Positions 9,117 to 17,394 of a stretch of DNA of 64,000 bases are shown here, in pieces. The stretch covers positions 1 to 64,000 of the forward strand of contig NZ_FNIJ01000022.1 in NCBI RefSeq assembly GCF_900103845.1, read 5' to 3'. The stretch is from Pseudomonas jinjuensis. Lineage in GTDB: Bacteria > Pseudomonadota > Gammaproteobacteria > Pseudomonadales > Pseudomonadaceae. Made by a program: the position numbers and the translations under genes. Numbering within the stretch: the first letter of the stretch is position 1; every line of letters begins with the position of its first letter. The notes under the pieces were generated by a model. The model saw only the letters and a list, made by a program, of their open reading frames with translations, searched no databases and was not told where the DNA came from.

Positions 9117-9722
9117 ATGACCTACGACGCCGCTCTCGCCACCGCCCGTTGGGCCGAACTGGAAGAACTCAGCGATCTCGACTGGGATCTCGATGCCATC
9201 GTCGATCGCAGCGAGGCGATCGCCTTCCTGCGTCGCTTCGAGAGCCGGCTGTGCATCTATTCGCCCTACGTGGAAACCCTCTACAGCCGCTACAGCTTCG
9301 TGATCCCCGAGCAGCCGGGCGGCGGCATCACCATCCTGCCCGACGAGCAGGCCTGGTTCGGCACCTTCCACGACATTCCGGCCGACGCCGTGGAGCCGAC
9401 CGGCATCCACCTGCTGCCGGGCGAGACCATGGGCCGCAACGGCCTGTATATGAAGATTCCCGGCACGCACCGGCTGGCCGCATCCACCGAGAAGCCGTTC
9501 CAGGATGGCCTGAAGCTGCTGATCAACCGCTACCGCATGCGCGGCGAGCACTTCCTGCCGGTACTGGTGAAGGGCGACCTGCGCGAGTACGAGGCGCGGC
9601 TGCCGTCGCTGCACCTGCACCGGCTCAACCCGGCGCGCCTGGCTTCGCGCTCGCGGGTCAACCTGGAGGCGGTCAAGGGCACCATCGCCGACTGCCTGAT
9701 CGGACTGTTCCGCCACGCCTGA
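9117..9722 (+). CDS. Conserved hypothetical protein
   Basis: 201 residues, no signal peptide or membrane segment. I do not recognise a family with certainty. Visible traits are an acidic N terminus (ELEELSDLDWDLDAIVD), a central region with several Gly-Pro turns (PEQPGGGITILPDEQAWFG) and a basic C terminus. The ATG at 9117 is chosen because upstream in-frame sequence overlaps mksF antisense and is not protein-like. It is transcribed divergently from mksFEB. The same unknown gene type follows mksF in P. aeruginosa as I remember it, so it is probably core. Confidence 0.7.
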   Translation: MTYDAALATARWAELEELSDLDWDLDAIVDRSEAIAFLRRFESRLCIYSPYVETLYSRYSFVIPEQPGGGITILPDEQAWFGTFHDIPADAVEPTGIHLLPGETMGRNGLYMKIPGTHRLAASTEKPFQDGLKLLINRYRMRGEHFLPVLVKGDLREYEARLPSLHLHRLNPARLASRSRVNLEAVKGTIADCLIGLFRHA

Positions 9723-9846
9723 ATCCGCTCCTTCCGACCGGGCGCGGCCCGCGGCCTTTCCGTGGCGCGCGTTTCACGCCACAATTCGCCCTTGTCTCGA
9801 TGCCGCCGTCTCGCCGCGCATCCGAATTCCGTTCACAGGTACCCCG

Positions 9847-10626
9847 TTGATCGAAGAAGCCCGCCGCCGCGCCTATCTCGCTGCCATGCAGGTCGCCTCC
9901 TGGCTGCCACGCGTGGCGCTGCCGTTCGCCGCGCCGTCGCGCCCGGAACTGCTCGCGCCGCCCGAGCCTGAAAAGGTCGAACCGGCCGAAGCGCCGGTGA
10001 TTGCGCCGCGGAAGCCGGAAGTCGTCGCGAAAACCGTGCAGGAGCGCCCACCGCTTCCCGTCGTGACCCCGAAGGTGGCTGCCAAGCCTCCAGTCGAACC
10101 GGCGAGCGAGCCCGTGCAACCGCGTGCGCCCGCCGAACCGCCGCCGCGCTTCGCCCTGCAACTGCTGCGGGCCGGCGAATGCGCCCTGCTGGTCGAGCTG
10201 CCCACCGGTGAACCGCTGGGCAGCCGCGATCCGGCCTATCTGCTGCTGAAGGATCTGCTGCGCGCGGCCGGCCTGCCGGACAGCCCGCAACACCTCGGCG
10301 AACCGGTGCGCTGGCCGCTGTTCGCCAATGGCGCCATGGACCAGGGACCGCAGGCCGCGCGGGATTTCGTCCAGGGCTTCGTCGCCGCACGACTGGAAGA
10401 AAGCGGCCCGTGCGCCTGCCTGTGGCTGGTGGGGCTGCCGGCGGTACGCTTCGCCGGCGAGGCCGATGCCAAGGCGTTCAACCGTGAATTGCAGGTCGAC
10501 GGCCTTGGTGCCGTCTGGGCCGTACCGGGGCTGGAAAGCCTGATCGAAGAGCCGTCGCTCAAGGCCGAACTCTGGCGCGCCATGCGCCGCGTGCGGCAGC
10601 GCTGGATGAGTCGTAGCGAAGCATGA
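9847..10626 (+). CDS. holD: DNA polymerase III psi subunit (HolD), long pseudomonad form
   Basis: 259 residues. The N-terminal peptide (YLAAMQVASWLPR, about residues 9-21) resembles the chi-binding start of E. coli psi (around ITQWSLRRPG). A Pro/Ala/Glu-rich linker of about 70 residues follows. A C-terminal domain from about residue 98 ends in VPGLESLIEEPSLKAELW, which lines up with the end of E. coli psi (ALTDLRANPTARAALW). It overlaps rimI by 4 bp, the same holD-rimI pairing as in E. coli. Psi links the clamp loader to chi and single-strand-binding protein. I recall that a divergent psi was shown biochemically in P. aeruginosa. The TTG start at 9847 is needed to keep the N-terminal peptide; the next ATG (9886) would cut it away. 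Confidence 0.8.
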   Translation: MIEEARRRAYLAAMQVASWLPRVALPFAAPSRPELLAPPEPEKVEPAEAPVIAPRKPEVVAKTVQERPPLPVVTPKVAAKPPVEPASEPVQPRAPAEPPPRFALQLLRAGECALLVELPTGEPLGSRDPAYLLLKDLLRAAGLPDSPQHLGEPVRWPLFANGAMDQGPQAARDFVQGFVAARLEESGPCACLWLVGLPAVRFAGEADAKAFNRELQVDGLGAVWAVPGLESLIEEPSLKAELWRAMRRVRQRWMSRSEA

Positions 10627-11075
10627 CCGATGCCATTTCCTTCCGCCCGATGACCGAGGCGGATCTCGAAACCGTACTGAAGATCGAATACGCCGCCTTC
10701 AGCCATCCCTGGACCCGCGGCATCTTCCAGGACGCCCTGCAGAGCTATCGCTGCTGGCTGATGTTCGAAGGCAGCCAGCAGGTGGGGCACGGCGTCATCC
10801 AGATCATCCTCGACGAGGCGCACCTGCTGAACATCACCGTCAAGCCGGAAAGCCAGGGCCGCGGCCTCGGCCTGCGCCTGCTCGAACACCTGATGCAGAG
10901 CGCCCGCGAGCAGAACGCGGTGGAGTGCTTCCTCGAAGTGCGCGAGTCGAACCAGTCGGCCTACCGACTCTACGAGCGCTACGGTTTCAATGAAGTCGGC
11001 CGCCGCCGCGGCTACTATCCGGCGGTCGATGGCCGGGAAGATGCCCTGGTCATGGCCTGCACCCTGTTCGACTGA
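10623..11075 (+). CDS. rimI: RimI, ribosomal protein S18 alanine N-acetyltransferase
   Basis: 150 residues, a single GNAT domain. The acetyl-CoA loop SQGRGLGLRLLEHLM is at about residues 80-94, followed by the family segment LEVRESNQSAYRLYERYGF. RimI acetylates the N-terminal alanine of S18 in the cytoplasm. The ATG overlaps the holD stop (ATGA), as in enterobacteria, which supports both calls. Confidence 0.93.
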   Translation: MTDAISFRPMTEADLETVLKIEYAAFSHPWTRGIFQDALQSYRCWLMFEGSQQVGHGVIQIILDEAHLLNITVKPESQGRGLGLRLLEHLMQSAREQNAVECFLEVRESNQSAYRLYERYGFNEVGRRRGYYPAVDGREDALVMACTLFD

Positions 11076-11131
11076 ACTCGCCACGAGGCGCCCTCTTGTG
11101 TAAGGTGCCGCAGCGAACTGGAGGACTAATG

Positions 11132-11776
11132 ATGAGCGATAGCGACCTGCAACAGCTGTTCGAGAACAACGCCCGCTGGGCCGAGGCGATCAATCAGGAA
11201 GACCCGGATTTCTTTGCCAAACTGGCGCGCCAGCAGGCTCCCGAGTACCTGTGGATCGGCTGCTCCGACGCCCGCGTGCCGGCCAACGAGATCGTCGGCA
11301 TGCTGCCCGGCGACCTGTTCGTCCACCGCAACGTGGCCAACGTCGTGCTGCACACCGACCTCAACTGCCTGTCGGTGATCCAGTACGCGGTGGACGTACT
11401 CAAGGTGAAACACATCCTGGTCACCGGCCACTACGGCTGCGGCGGTGTCCGCGCCTCCCTGCAGGACCGCCAGTTCGGCCTGATCGACGGCTGGCTGCGC
11501 AGCATCCGCGACCTCGCTTATGAATACCGCGACCACCTCAGCCAGTTCGCCAGCGAGGAAGAGCGCGTCGACCGCCTCTGCGAACTCAACGTGATCCAGC
11601 AGGTGGCCAACGTCAGCCACACCAACATCATCCAGAACGCCTGGCACCGCGGCCAGCCGCTGTCCGTGCACGGCTGCATCTACGGCATCAAGGACGGCCG
11701 CTGGAAGGACCTCAACGTGACAGTGAGCGGGTTGGAGCAGCTTCCGCCGCAGTATCGGCTGCGGCCGATGGAGTAG
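11132..11776 (+). CDS. Beta-class carbonic anhydrase
   Basis: 214 residues. The zinc site of beta carbonic anhydrases is complete: C44-S-D46-A-R48 and H100-Y-G-C103. The enzyme interconverts CO2 and bicarbonate in the cytoplasm. The start at 11132 is set by GGAGG 7 bp upstream; another ATG lies directly before it at 11129. It is followed by an intrinsic terminator. The sequence is close to the characterised P. aeruginosa enzyme as I remember it. Confidence 0.93.
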   Translation: MSDSDLQQLFENNARWAEAINQEDPDFFAKLARQQAPEYLWIGCSDARVPANEIVGMLPGDLFVHRNVANVVLHTDLNCLSVIQYAVDVLKVKHILVTGHYGCGGVRASLQDRQFGLIDGWLRSIRDLAYEYRDHLSQFASEEERVDRLCELNVIQQVANVSHTNIIQNAWHRGQPLSVHGCIYGIKDGRWKDLNVTVSGLEQLPPQYRLRPME

Positions 11777-11805
11777 TAGGGCTGAGAGTGCGGTAGTGTT
11801 GAAAC

Positions 11806-11833
11806 GGGGCCTCGCGGATGCGGGGCCTTTTTT
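11806..11833 (+). terminator. Terminator after carbonic anhydrase
   Basis: GGCCTCGC / GCGGGGCC forms an 8-bp stem with one G-U pair and is followed by seven T residues. It lies 29 bp after the carbonic anhydrase stop. Confidence 0.85.
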
Positions 11834-11884
11834 GTGCGGGAGGGAAGGTGGGGCGTGAATGCGATGTAGTCAGTCGCCCAAAGC

Positions 11885-11918
11885 AGAAAGGGAGTCAGCT
11901 TGCGCTGACTCCCTTTCT
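11885..11918 (-). terminator. Terminator of tRNA-Met
   Basis: A perfect 15-bp inverted repeat (AGAAAGGGAGTCAGC / GCTGACTCCCTTTCT) around a 4-base loop sits just downstream of the minus-strand tRNA. The T-rich stem foot on that strand supports termination there. Confidence 0.8.
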
Positions 11919-11923
11919 GGAGA

Positions 11924-12000
11924 TGGTGGCTACACCGGGACTTGAACCTGGGACATCAGCATTATGAATGCTGCGCTCTAACCGACTGAGCTATGTAGCC
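11924..12000 (-). tRNA. tRNA-Met (CAT anticodon)
   Basis: A 77-base minus-strand cloverleaf with 5' GGCTACA paired to TGTAGCC, discriminator A and an encoded CCA. The anticodon loop is TTCATAA with a CAGCA/TGCTG stem, and the T loop is GGTTCAAGTCC. G1-C72 pairing and the D-arm fit elongator Met rather than initiator; tRNA-Ile2 (lysidine-modified CAT) cannot be excluded by eye. A tRNA-Met occupies the same place before ychF in P. aeruginosa. Confidence 0.95.
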
Positions 12001-12011
12001 GAGTGGCGCGC

Positions 12012-12040
12012 ATTTTCCGTATCTTTCCGGGGTGTGTCAA
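12012..12040 (-). promoter_or_regulatory. Sigma-70 promoter of tRNA-Met
   Basis: On the minus strand TTGACA (12035-12040) is followed after exactly 17 bp by GAAAAT (12012-12017), placing transcription start a few bases before the tRNA 5' end at 12000. Confidence 0.6.
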
Positions 12041-12138
12041 CCCCCTTTCTTCGATAATTTTCTGATCTTTCAATCGTTTAGGCAGGATGCCGATCGTCGG
12101 CTGATGGCGGGTGGCCGTGCCAGGGGGAAATCCGGGGA

Positions 12139-12167
12139 TTGACAGGTCGGTGGGGCTCGCCTAGTTT
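12139..12167 (+). promoter_or_regulatory. Promoter of ptxS
   Basis: TTGACA (12139-12144), a 17-bp spacer and TAGTTT (12162-12167) form a good sigma-70 promoter. The predicted start falls inside the PtxS palindrome at 12170-12183, which suits autorepression by blocking polymerase. Confidence 0.65.
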
Positions 12168-12169
12168 TC

Positions 12170-12183
12170 TGAAACCGGTTTCA
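12170..12183. promoter_or_regulatory. PtxS operator 1 (upstream of ptxS)
   Basis: The perfect 14-bp palindrome TGAAACCGGTTTCA, identical to the one at 13282 and, from memory, to the published PtxS target. It lies 38 bp before the ptxS start and overlaps the presumed transcription start. Confidence 0.85.
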
Positions 12184-12220
12184 TAGATCGACCCACAGAA
12201 CAACGACAACGGGACCACCG

Positions 12221-13243
12221 ATGAACGACATGCCTTCCCCTGCTCGCGAGCGGGTGACCATCAGTGAAGTGGCGCGGGCCGCTGGGGTGTCCAAGGCGAC
12301 GGTGTCCCGTTATATCGGCGGCGACCGCCAGTTGCTGGCCGATGCCACCGCGCAGCGCATCGAGGAAGTCATCGCCCGTCTCGGTTATCGTCCGAACCAG
12401 ATGGCCCGCGGTTTGAAGCGTGGGCAGACGCGGCTGATCGGCATGCTGGTGGCGGATATCCTCAATCCCTATTCGGTCGCGGTGATGCATGGCGTGGAAA
12501 CCGCCTGCCGCCAGCACGGCTACAGCCTGGTGGTGTGCAACACCAATCGCGACGACGAGCAGGAGCGCCATCATCTGGTGGCGCTGCAGTCCTACAACGT
12601 CGAGGGGCTGATCGTGAATACCCTCGGCCACCATCCCGGCGAGCTGCTCAGCCTGCATCGCGAGATTCCCATGGTCCTGGTGGATCGCCAGTTGCCCGAG
12701 CTGAATGTCGATCTGGTCGGCCTGGACAACGCCGATGCCATCGAGCAGGCCCTGGATCACCTGCAGGAACGCGGCTACCGCGACATCCTGGCGGTCAGCG
12801 AAGCGCTCGACGGCACCAGTTCCCGTCTCGAACGCGTGCAGGCATTCAATATCTCCATCGACCGCCGTCCGGGCATGCGCGGGCAGGTGCTGGAAATTTC
12901 CGGCGACCTGGAAACGCGCCTGTCCGCCTTCCTCGGCTCCAGCGGCCACGGGCCGCAGGCGATCTTCACCTGCAACGGCGTGGCCACCTTGGCGGCCACC
13001 CGGGCCCTGCGCGAGCTGGGCTGCCGGCTGTTCGAGGATGTCGGGCTGATCGCGCTCGACGAACTGGACTGGTATCCCCTGGTCGGCAGCGGCATCACGG
13101 CGCTGGCCCAGCCCATCGAGCGCATCGGCGTGGCGGCGTTCGAATGCCTGTTGCAGCGGCTGCGCGGCGAGGGCGCGGCGGCGAGCCGGATCGACTTCAA
13201 GGCCGAACTCATCATCCGAGGTTCCACCCACCCACGTGACTGA
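12221..13243 (+). CDS. ptxS: PtxS, LacI-family regulator of 2-ketogluconate catabolism
   Basis: 340 residues. The LacI helix-turn-helix is at about residues 13-33 (VTISEVARAAGVSKATVSRY), the hinge at about 60, and a periplasmic-binding-like ligand domain follows with the family phrase MLVADILNPYS. PtxS binds 2-ketogluconate and then releases the TGAAACCGGTTTCA operators; both copies here flank its own gene and kguE. The adjacent complete kguEKTD genes support the identification. In PAO1 this locus is elsewhere (PA2259 onward). Confidence 0.9.
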   Translation: MNDMPSPARERVTISEVARAAGVSKATVSRYIGGDRQLLADATAQRIEEVIARLGYRPNQMARGLKRGQTRLIGMLVADILNPYSVAVMHGVETACRQHGYSLVVCNTNRDDEQERHHLVALQSYNVEGLIVNTLGHHPGELLSLHREIPMVLVDRQLPELNVDLVGLDNADAIEQALDHLQERGYRDILAVSEALDGTSSRLERVQAFNISIDRRPGMRGQVLEISGDLETRLSAFLGSSGHGPQAIFTCNGVATLAATRALRELGCRLFEDVGLIALDELDWYPLVGSGITALAQPIERIGVAAFECLLQRLRGEGAAASRIDFKAELIIRGSTHPRD

Positions 13244-13281
13244 ATCGCAGGAGGCGATTGCATCCTGCGTTCGGTCGAAAA

Positions 13282-13295
13282 TGAAACCGGTTTCA
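13282..13295. promoter_or_regulatory. PtxS operator 2 (upstream of kguE)
   Basis: A second perfect copy of TGAAACCGGTTTCA. It ends directly before the GAGGA ribosome-binding site and 14 bp before the kguE start, so bound PtxS would block both transcription and the leader of kguEKTD. Confidence 0.85.
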
Positions 13296-13309
13296 GAGGA
13301 ATAACAACA

Positions 13310-14089
13310 ATGCTCCCGAGCCCCGTTTCCATCAGCCTTTCCAGCTACGGCGCCGATCTGGTCCGGCAGCGCGGCCAGCAGGATTTCCTCGGCCTGCTGG
13401 CCAGTGCCGGCGTGACCCGGGCCGAGCTGCGCGAGGAACTCTTCGACGCCGCGCCCGACACCGCGGCGCTTGCCGCCGCCATGCGCGCGCTGCAGCTGGA
13501 GTGCCTGTACTCCTCGCCCTTGGCGCTGTGGACCGCCGAAGGCCAGCTGGACCCGCGCCTGCCCGGCCGGCTGGAGCTGGCGCGTGAGCTTGGCGCCGTG
13601 GCGCTGAAAGTCTCGCTGGGCCACTACTGTGCGGGCTGCGATGTCGCGGCGCTGTACGCATTCCTGGAAGAGGACGGGCCCGCGCTGCTGGTGGAAAACG
13701 ACCAGACCCAGGAAGGCGGGCGCATCGAGCCGCTGCTGCAGTTCTTCCGGCGCGCCGAGGAGCTGGCGCTGCCGCTGGGGATGACCTTCGACATCGGCAA
13801 CTGGCACTGGCAGGGTGAATCCCCGCAGCAGGGGGCCCGCGAGCTGGGGCGCTGGGTGCGCTACGTGCATTGCAAGGCCGTGCGCCACCGCGCCGATGGC
13901 CGCCTGGTCGCCGTCCCGCCGGACGCGGCCGATCTGGAGGAATGGGAATGCCTGCTGGGCTGGTTCAGGCCCGGCGTGACGCGCGCCGTCGAATATCCCC
14001 TGGACGGCGATGACCTGCTGGCGCTGACCCGCGCCCAGGTCGAGCGCCTGGCCCGTCTCGGCCATGCGCGGGAGGTGAGCCATGCGTGA
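13310..14089 (+). CDS. kguE: KguE, TIM-barrel sugar epimerase/isomerase-like protein
   Basis: 259 residues, a xylose-isomerase-like TIM barrel. Acidic and histidine residues typical of the metal site are visible ([42 protein letters not shown]). It is the first gene of the 2-ketogluconate operon, with GAGGA 9 bp before the ATG, and overlaps kguK by 8 bp. Its exact reaction in the pathway is not established to my knowledge; an epimerase role is by family. Confidence 0.85.
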   Translation: MLPSPVSISLSSYGADLVRQRGQQDFLGLLASAGVTRAELREELFDAAPDTAALAAAMRALQLECLYSSPLALWTAEGQLDPRLPGRLELARELGAVALKVSLGHYCAGCDVAALYAFLEEDGPALLVENDQTQEGGRIEPLLQFFRRAEELALPLGMTFDIGNWHWQGESPQQGARELGRWVRYVHCKAVRHRADGRLVAVPPDAADLEEWECLLGWFRPGVTRAVEYPLDGDDLLALTRAQVERLARLGHAREVSHA

Positions 14090-15032
14090 ACATGACGTGC
14101 TCTGCTTCGGTGAAACCATGGCCATGTTCGTCGCCGAGCAGACCGGCGAACTGGCGGACGTGGCGCAGTTCGGCAAGCGCATCGCCGGCGCCGACAGCAA
14201 CGTGGCCATCGGCCTGTCGCGGCTCGGCTTCAGCGTGCGCTGGCTGAGCCGGGTGGGCGACGATTCGCTGGGTCGCTTCGTGCTCGCCAGCCTGCGCCAG
14301 GAAGGGCTGGACTGCGCGTCCGTGGAGATCGACCCGGCGCATCCCACCGGCTTCCAGATGAAGGCGCGCTGCGACGACGGCAGCGACCCGGCGGTGGAAT
14401 ATTTCCGCCGCAATTCGGCGGCCAGCCGCATGTCGCCGGCGCTGATCCGTCCGCAGCTGCTGCAGGCGCGCCATCTGCACGCCACCGGCATTCCGCCGGC
14501 GCTGTCGCCGAGCTGCCGGGAGCTTTCCCATGCCCTGATCGATGCCATGCGCGCCGCCGGCCGCAGCGTTTCCTTCGATCCCAACCTGCGCCCCTCGCTG
14601 TGGCCGGACCGCGCCAGCATGATCCGCGAGATCAACGCGCTGGCGTGCAAGGCGCACTGGGTGCTGCCGGGGCTGGAGGAAGGCCGCCTGCTCAGCGGCC
14701 GCGACGAGCCGTCCGACATCGCCGCCTTCTACCTGGAGCGGGGCGTGGAGCTGGTGGTGATCAAGCTGGGCGGTGCCGGCGCCTACTTCCGCAGCTGCAA
14801 CGGCGACGGCTGGGTGCCCGCCGTTCCGGTGCCGAAGGTGGTGGACACCGTGGGCGCCGGCGACGCCTTCGCCGTCGGCGTGGTCAGCGCGCTGCTCGAA
14901 GGCCGCGGCCTGCCGGACGCGGTGGCGCGCGGCGCCTGGTGCGGCAGCCGGGCGGTGCAGTCCCGCGGCGACATGGAAGGGCTGCCCCTCCGCCACGAAC
15001 TGACGGAGCACAGCCAGCGCAGGAGCGCCTGA
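14082..15032 (+). CDS. kguK: 2-ketogluconate kinase (PfkB family)
   Basis: 316 residues of the PfkB/ribokinase fold. It has the N-terminal Gly motif region ([14 protein letters not shown]) and the C-terminal signature DTVGAGDAF (about residues 254-262) with the catalytic Asp. It phosphorylates 2-ketogluconate in the cytoplasm to 2-keto-6-phosphogluconate, the substrate of KguD. The start overlaps kguE by 8 bp. Confidence 0.9.
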   Translation: MREHDVLCFGETMAMFVAEQTGELADVAQFGKRIAGADSNVAIGLSRLGFSVRWLSRVGDDSLGRFVLASLRQEGLDCASVEIDPAHPTGFQMKARCDDGSDPAVEYFRRNSAASRMSPALIRPQLLQARHLHATGIPPALSPSCRELSHALIDAMRAAGRSVSFDPNLRPSLWPDRASMIREINALACKAHWVLPGLEEGRLLSGRDEPSDIAAFYLERGVELVVIKLGGAGAYFRSCNGDGWVPAVPVPKVVDTVGAGDAFAVGVVSALLEGRGLPDAVARGAWCGSRAVQSRGDMEGLPLRHELTEHSQRRSA

Positions 15033-15100
15033 TTCCCTCGAAAATCCGCCGGCCCGGCCGGCGCCTGTTGCCACAAGAACAAGAAGCTCAGGAGAAAACC

Positions 15101-16393
15101 ATGCAAACGACCCGCCTCGCCCCGCGCCGCTGGTGGTACATCATGCCGATCGTGTTCATCACGTACAGCCTGGCGTACCTCGACCGCGCCAACTACGGTT
15201 TCGCCGCCGCCTCCGGGATGGCCGACGACCTGCAGATCACCCCGGCGCTGTCCTCGCTGCTCGGCGCGCTGTTCTTCCTCGGTTACTTCTTCTTCCAGGT
15301 TCCCGGCGCCATCTATGCCGAGAAGCGCAGCGTGAAAAAACTGATCTTCGCCAGCCTGATCCTCTGGGGCGGCCTGGCGACGCTGACCGGCATGGTCAGC
15401 GACGTGCGCCTGCTGATCGTCATCCGTTTCCTGCTCGGCGTGGTGGAGGCGGCGGTGATGCCGGCGATGCTGATCTACCTCTGCCACTGGTTCACCCGCG
15501 CCGAACGCTCGCGGGCCAACACCTTCCTGATCCTCGGCAACCCGGTGACCATCCTCTGGATGTCGGTGGTGTCCGGCTACCTGATCCAGCAGTTCGACTG
15601 GCGCTGGATGTTCATCATCGAGGGCCTGCCCGCGGTGATCTGGGCGTTCTTCTGGTGGCGCCTGGTGGATGACCGCCCGGCCCAGGCCGACTGGCTGAGC
15701 GAGCAGGAGAAGTCCCGCCTGGAACAGGCCCTGGCCGCCGAGCAGCAGGGCATCAAGCCGGTGAAGAACTACCGCGAGGCGTTCCGCTCGCCCAAGGTGA
15801 TCATCCTCTCGCTGCAGTACTTCTGCTGGAGCATCGGCGTATACGGCTTCGTGCTGTGGCTGCCGTCGATCCTCAGGCAGGCCGCCAACCTCGATATCGT
15901 CGAGGCCGGCTGGCTGTCGGCGCTGCCCTACCTGGCCGCGGTGATCGCCATGATCGGCGTGTCCTGGGCCTCGGACCGCCTGCAGCGGCGCAAGCGCTTC
16001 GTCTGGCCGCCGCTGCTGATCGCCGCGCTGGCGTTCTACGGCTCCTATGCGCTGGGCGGCGAGCATTTCTGGCTGTCCTACGCGCTGCTGGTGATCGCCG
16101 GCGCCTGCATGTACGCGCCCTACGGGCCGTTCTTCGCCATCGTGCCGGAAGTGCTGCCGAGCAACGTCGCCGGCGGCGCCATGGCGCTGATCAACAGCAT
16201 GGGCGCGCTGGGTTCGTTCGCCGGTTCCTGGCTGGTCGGCTACCTGAACGGCGCCACCGGCGGGCCGGGCGCGTCCTACCTGTTCATGTGCGGCGCGCTG
16301 CTGGTCGCCGTGGTGCTCACCGCCGTCCTCAATCCCTCGTCGAATTCCGGCCGCGCCAAGGGGCGTGAACCGCGCCTGGCGACGAGCCAATAA
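15101..16393 (+). CDS. kguT: 2-ketogluconate transporter (MFS, anion:cation symporter type)
   Basis: 430 residues and about 12 membrane segments. The N-terminal sequence TYSLAYLDRANYGFAAA is typical of the anion:cation symporter branch (LDR.N). The ATG at 15101 follows GGAG by 6 bp; the open frame extends upstream antisense to kguK but is not protein-like there. It imports 2-ketogluconate across the inner membrane and sits between the kinase and reductase genes. Confidence 0.9.
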   Translation: MQTTRLAPRRWWYIMPIVFITYSLAYLDRANYGFAAASGMADDLQITPALSSLLGALFFLGYFFFQVPGAIYAEKRSVKKLIFASLILWGGLATLTGMVSDVRLLIVIRFLLGVVEAAVMPAMLIYLCHWFTRAERSRANTFLILGNPVTILWMSVVSGYLIQQFDWRWMFIIEGLPAVIWAFFWWRLVDDRPAQADWLSEQEKSRLEQALAAEQQGIKPVKNYREAFRSPKVIILSLQYFCWSIGVYGFVLWLPSILRQAANLDIVEAGWLSALPYLAAVIAMIGVSWASDRLQRRKRFVWPPLLIAALAFYGSYALGGEHFWLSYALLVIAGACMYAPYGPFFAIVPEVLPSNVAGGAMALINSMGALGSFAGSWLVGYLNGATGGPGASYLFMCGALLVAVVLTAVLNPSSNSGRAKGREPRLATSQ

Positions 16394-16404
16394 GGAGCCC
16401 TGGC

Positions 16405-17394
16405 ATGAAGAAACGTGTCGTCCTCTACAAGACCCTTTCCGCCGAACTGATGGCGCGCCTGCAGGCGCATGTCGAGATGACCCTGGTGGAAGATCCGCAG
16501 CGCGACGGCCTGGCCCGCCTGCGCGACGTACTGCCCGGCGCCCACGGCTTGCTCGGCGCCAGCCTGCGGATCGACGCCGGCCTGCTCGACCTGGCGCCGC
16601 AACTGGAGGTGATGTCCAGCGTGTCGGTGGGTGTGGACAACTACGACATCGACGAGCTGACCCGCCGCGGCGTGCTGCTCACCAACACCCCCGACGTGCT
16701 CACCGAAACCACCGCCGACACCGGCTTCGCGCTGATCCTCGCCAGCGCGCGGCGGGTCGTCGAGCTGGCCGGCTGGGTGCGCGCCGGACACTGGCAGGCC
16801 AACCTCGGGCCGGAGCATTTCGGCTGCGACGTGCAGGGCAAGACCCTCGGCATCGTCGGCATGGGGCGTATCGGCGAGGCGCTGGCGCGGCGCGCCCAGG
16901 CGGGCTTCGGCATGCGCGTGCTGTACCACAGCCAGCGGCCGAAGCCGGAGGTGGAGGCGCGCTATGGCGCCCGCCATCTCGGCCTGGACGAACTGCTGGC
17001 GCAGGCGGATTTCGTCTGCCTGACGCTGCCGCTGACCGCCGCCACCGAAGGTCTGATCGGCGCCCGCGAACTCGCCCTGATGAAGTCCGGCGCCATCCTC
17101 GTCAACATCTCCCGCGGCAGGGTGGTGGACGAGGTGGCGCTGATCGAGGCGCTCAGCCAGCAGCGCATCCGTGGCGCCGGGCTGGACGTGTTCGCCAGCG
17201 AGCCGCTGGCGGCGGACTCGCCACTGCTGCGTCTCGACAACGTGGTGGCGACGCCGCACATCGGCTCCGCCACCCACGAGACGCGCGAGGCGATGGCGCG
17301 CTGTGCGGTGGATAACCTGCTCGCCGCGCTGGCCGGCGAGCGACCGGCGAACCTGGTGAACCCGGTGGCCTGGAGAGCACGCACGGCAACCTAG
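16405..17394 (+). CDS. kguD: 2-ketogluconate reductase (D-2-hydroxyacid dehydrogenase)
   Basis: 329 residues of the D-isomer-specific 2-hydroxyacid dehydrogenase family. The NAD(P) motif GMGRIGEALARRA is near residues 154-166, NISRGRVVDE and the catalytic His region TPHIGSATHETR follow. It reduces 2-keto-6-phosphogluconate to 6-phosphogluconate. The ATG follows AAGGAGCC. Its TAG stop shares the tetramer CTAG with the stop of the convergent MFS gene. Confidence 0.9.
   Translation: MKKRVVLYKTLSAELMARLQAHVEMTLVEDPQRDGLARLRDVLPGAHGLLGASLRIDAGLLDLAPQLEVMSSVSVGVDNYDIDELTRRGVLLTNTPDVLTETTADTGFALILASARRVVELAGWVRAGHWQANLGPEHFGCDVQGKTLGIVGMGRIGEALARRAQAGFGMRVLYHSQRPKPEVEARYGARHLGLDELLAQADFVCLTLPLTAATEGLIGARELALMKSGAILVNISRGRVVDEVALIEALSQQRIRGAGLDVFASEPLAADSPLLRLDNVVATPHIGSATHETREAMARCAVDNLLAALAGERPANLVNPVAWRARTAT

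Noticed and set aside
3880-9722. Very long plus-strand open frames (1013 and 927 codons) opposite mksB, mksE and mksF
   Set aside because: They are Val/Leu/Gln/Ala-rich shadow translations of highly expressed-like GC-rich coding sequence on the minus strand. Only the last 201 codons (from 9117) look like a real protein.
11924-12220. tRNA-Met as the attachment site of an integrative element carrying the kgu genes
   Set aside because: The inserted genes lie on the 5' side of the tRNA, no integrase is present, and no repeat of the tRNA 3' end was seen up to ychF.
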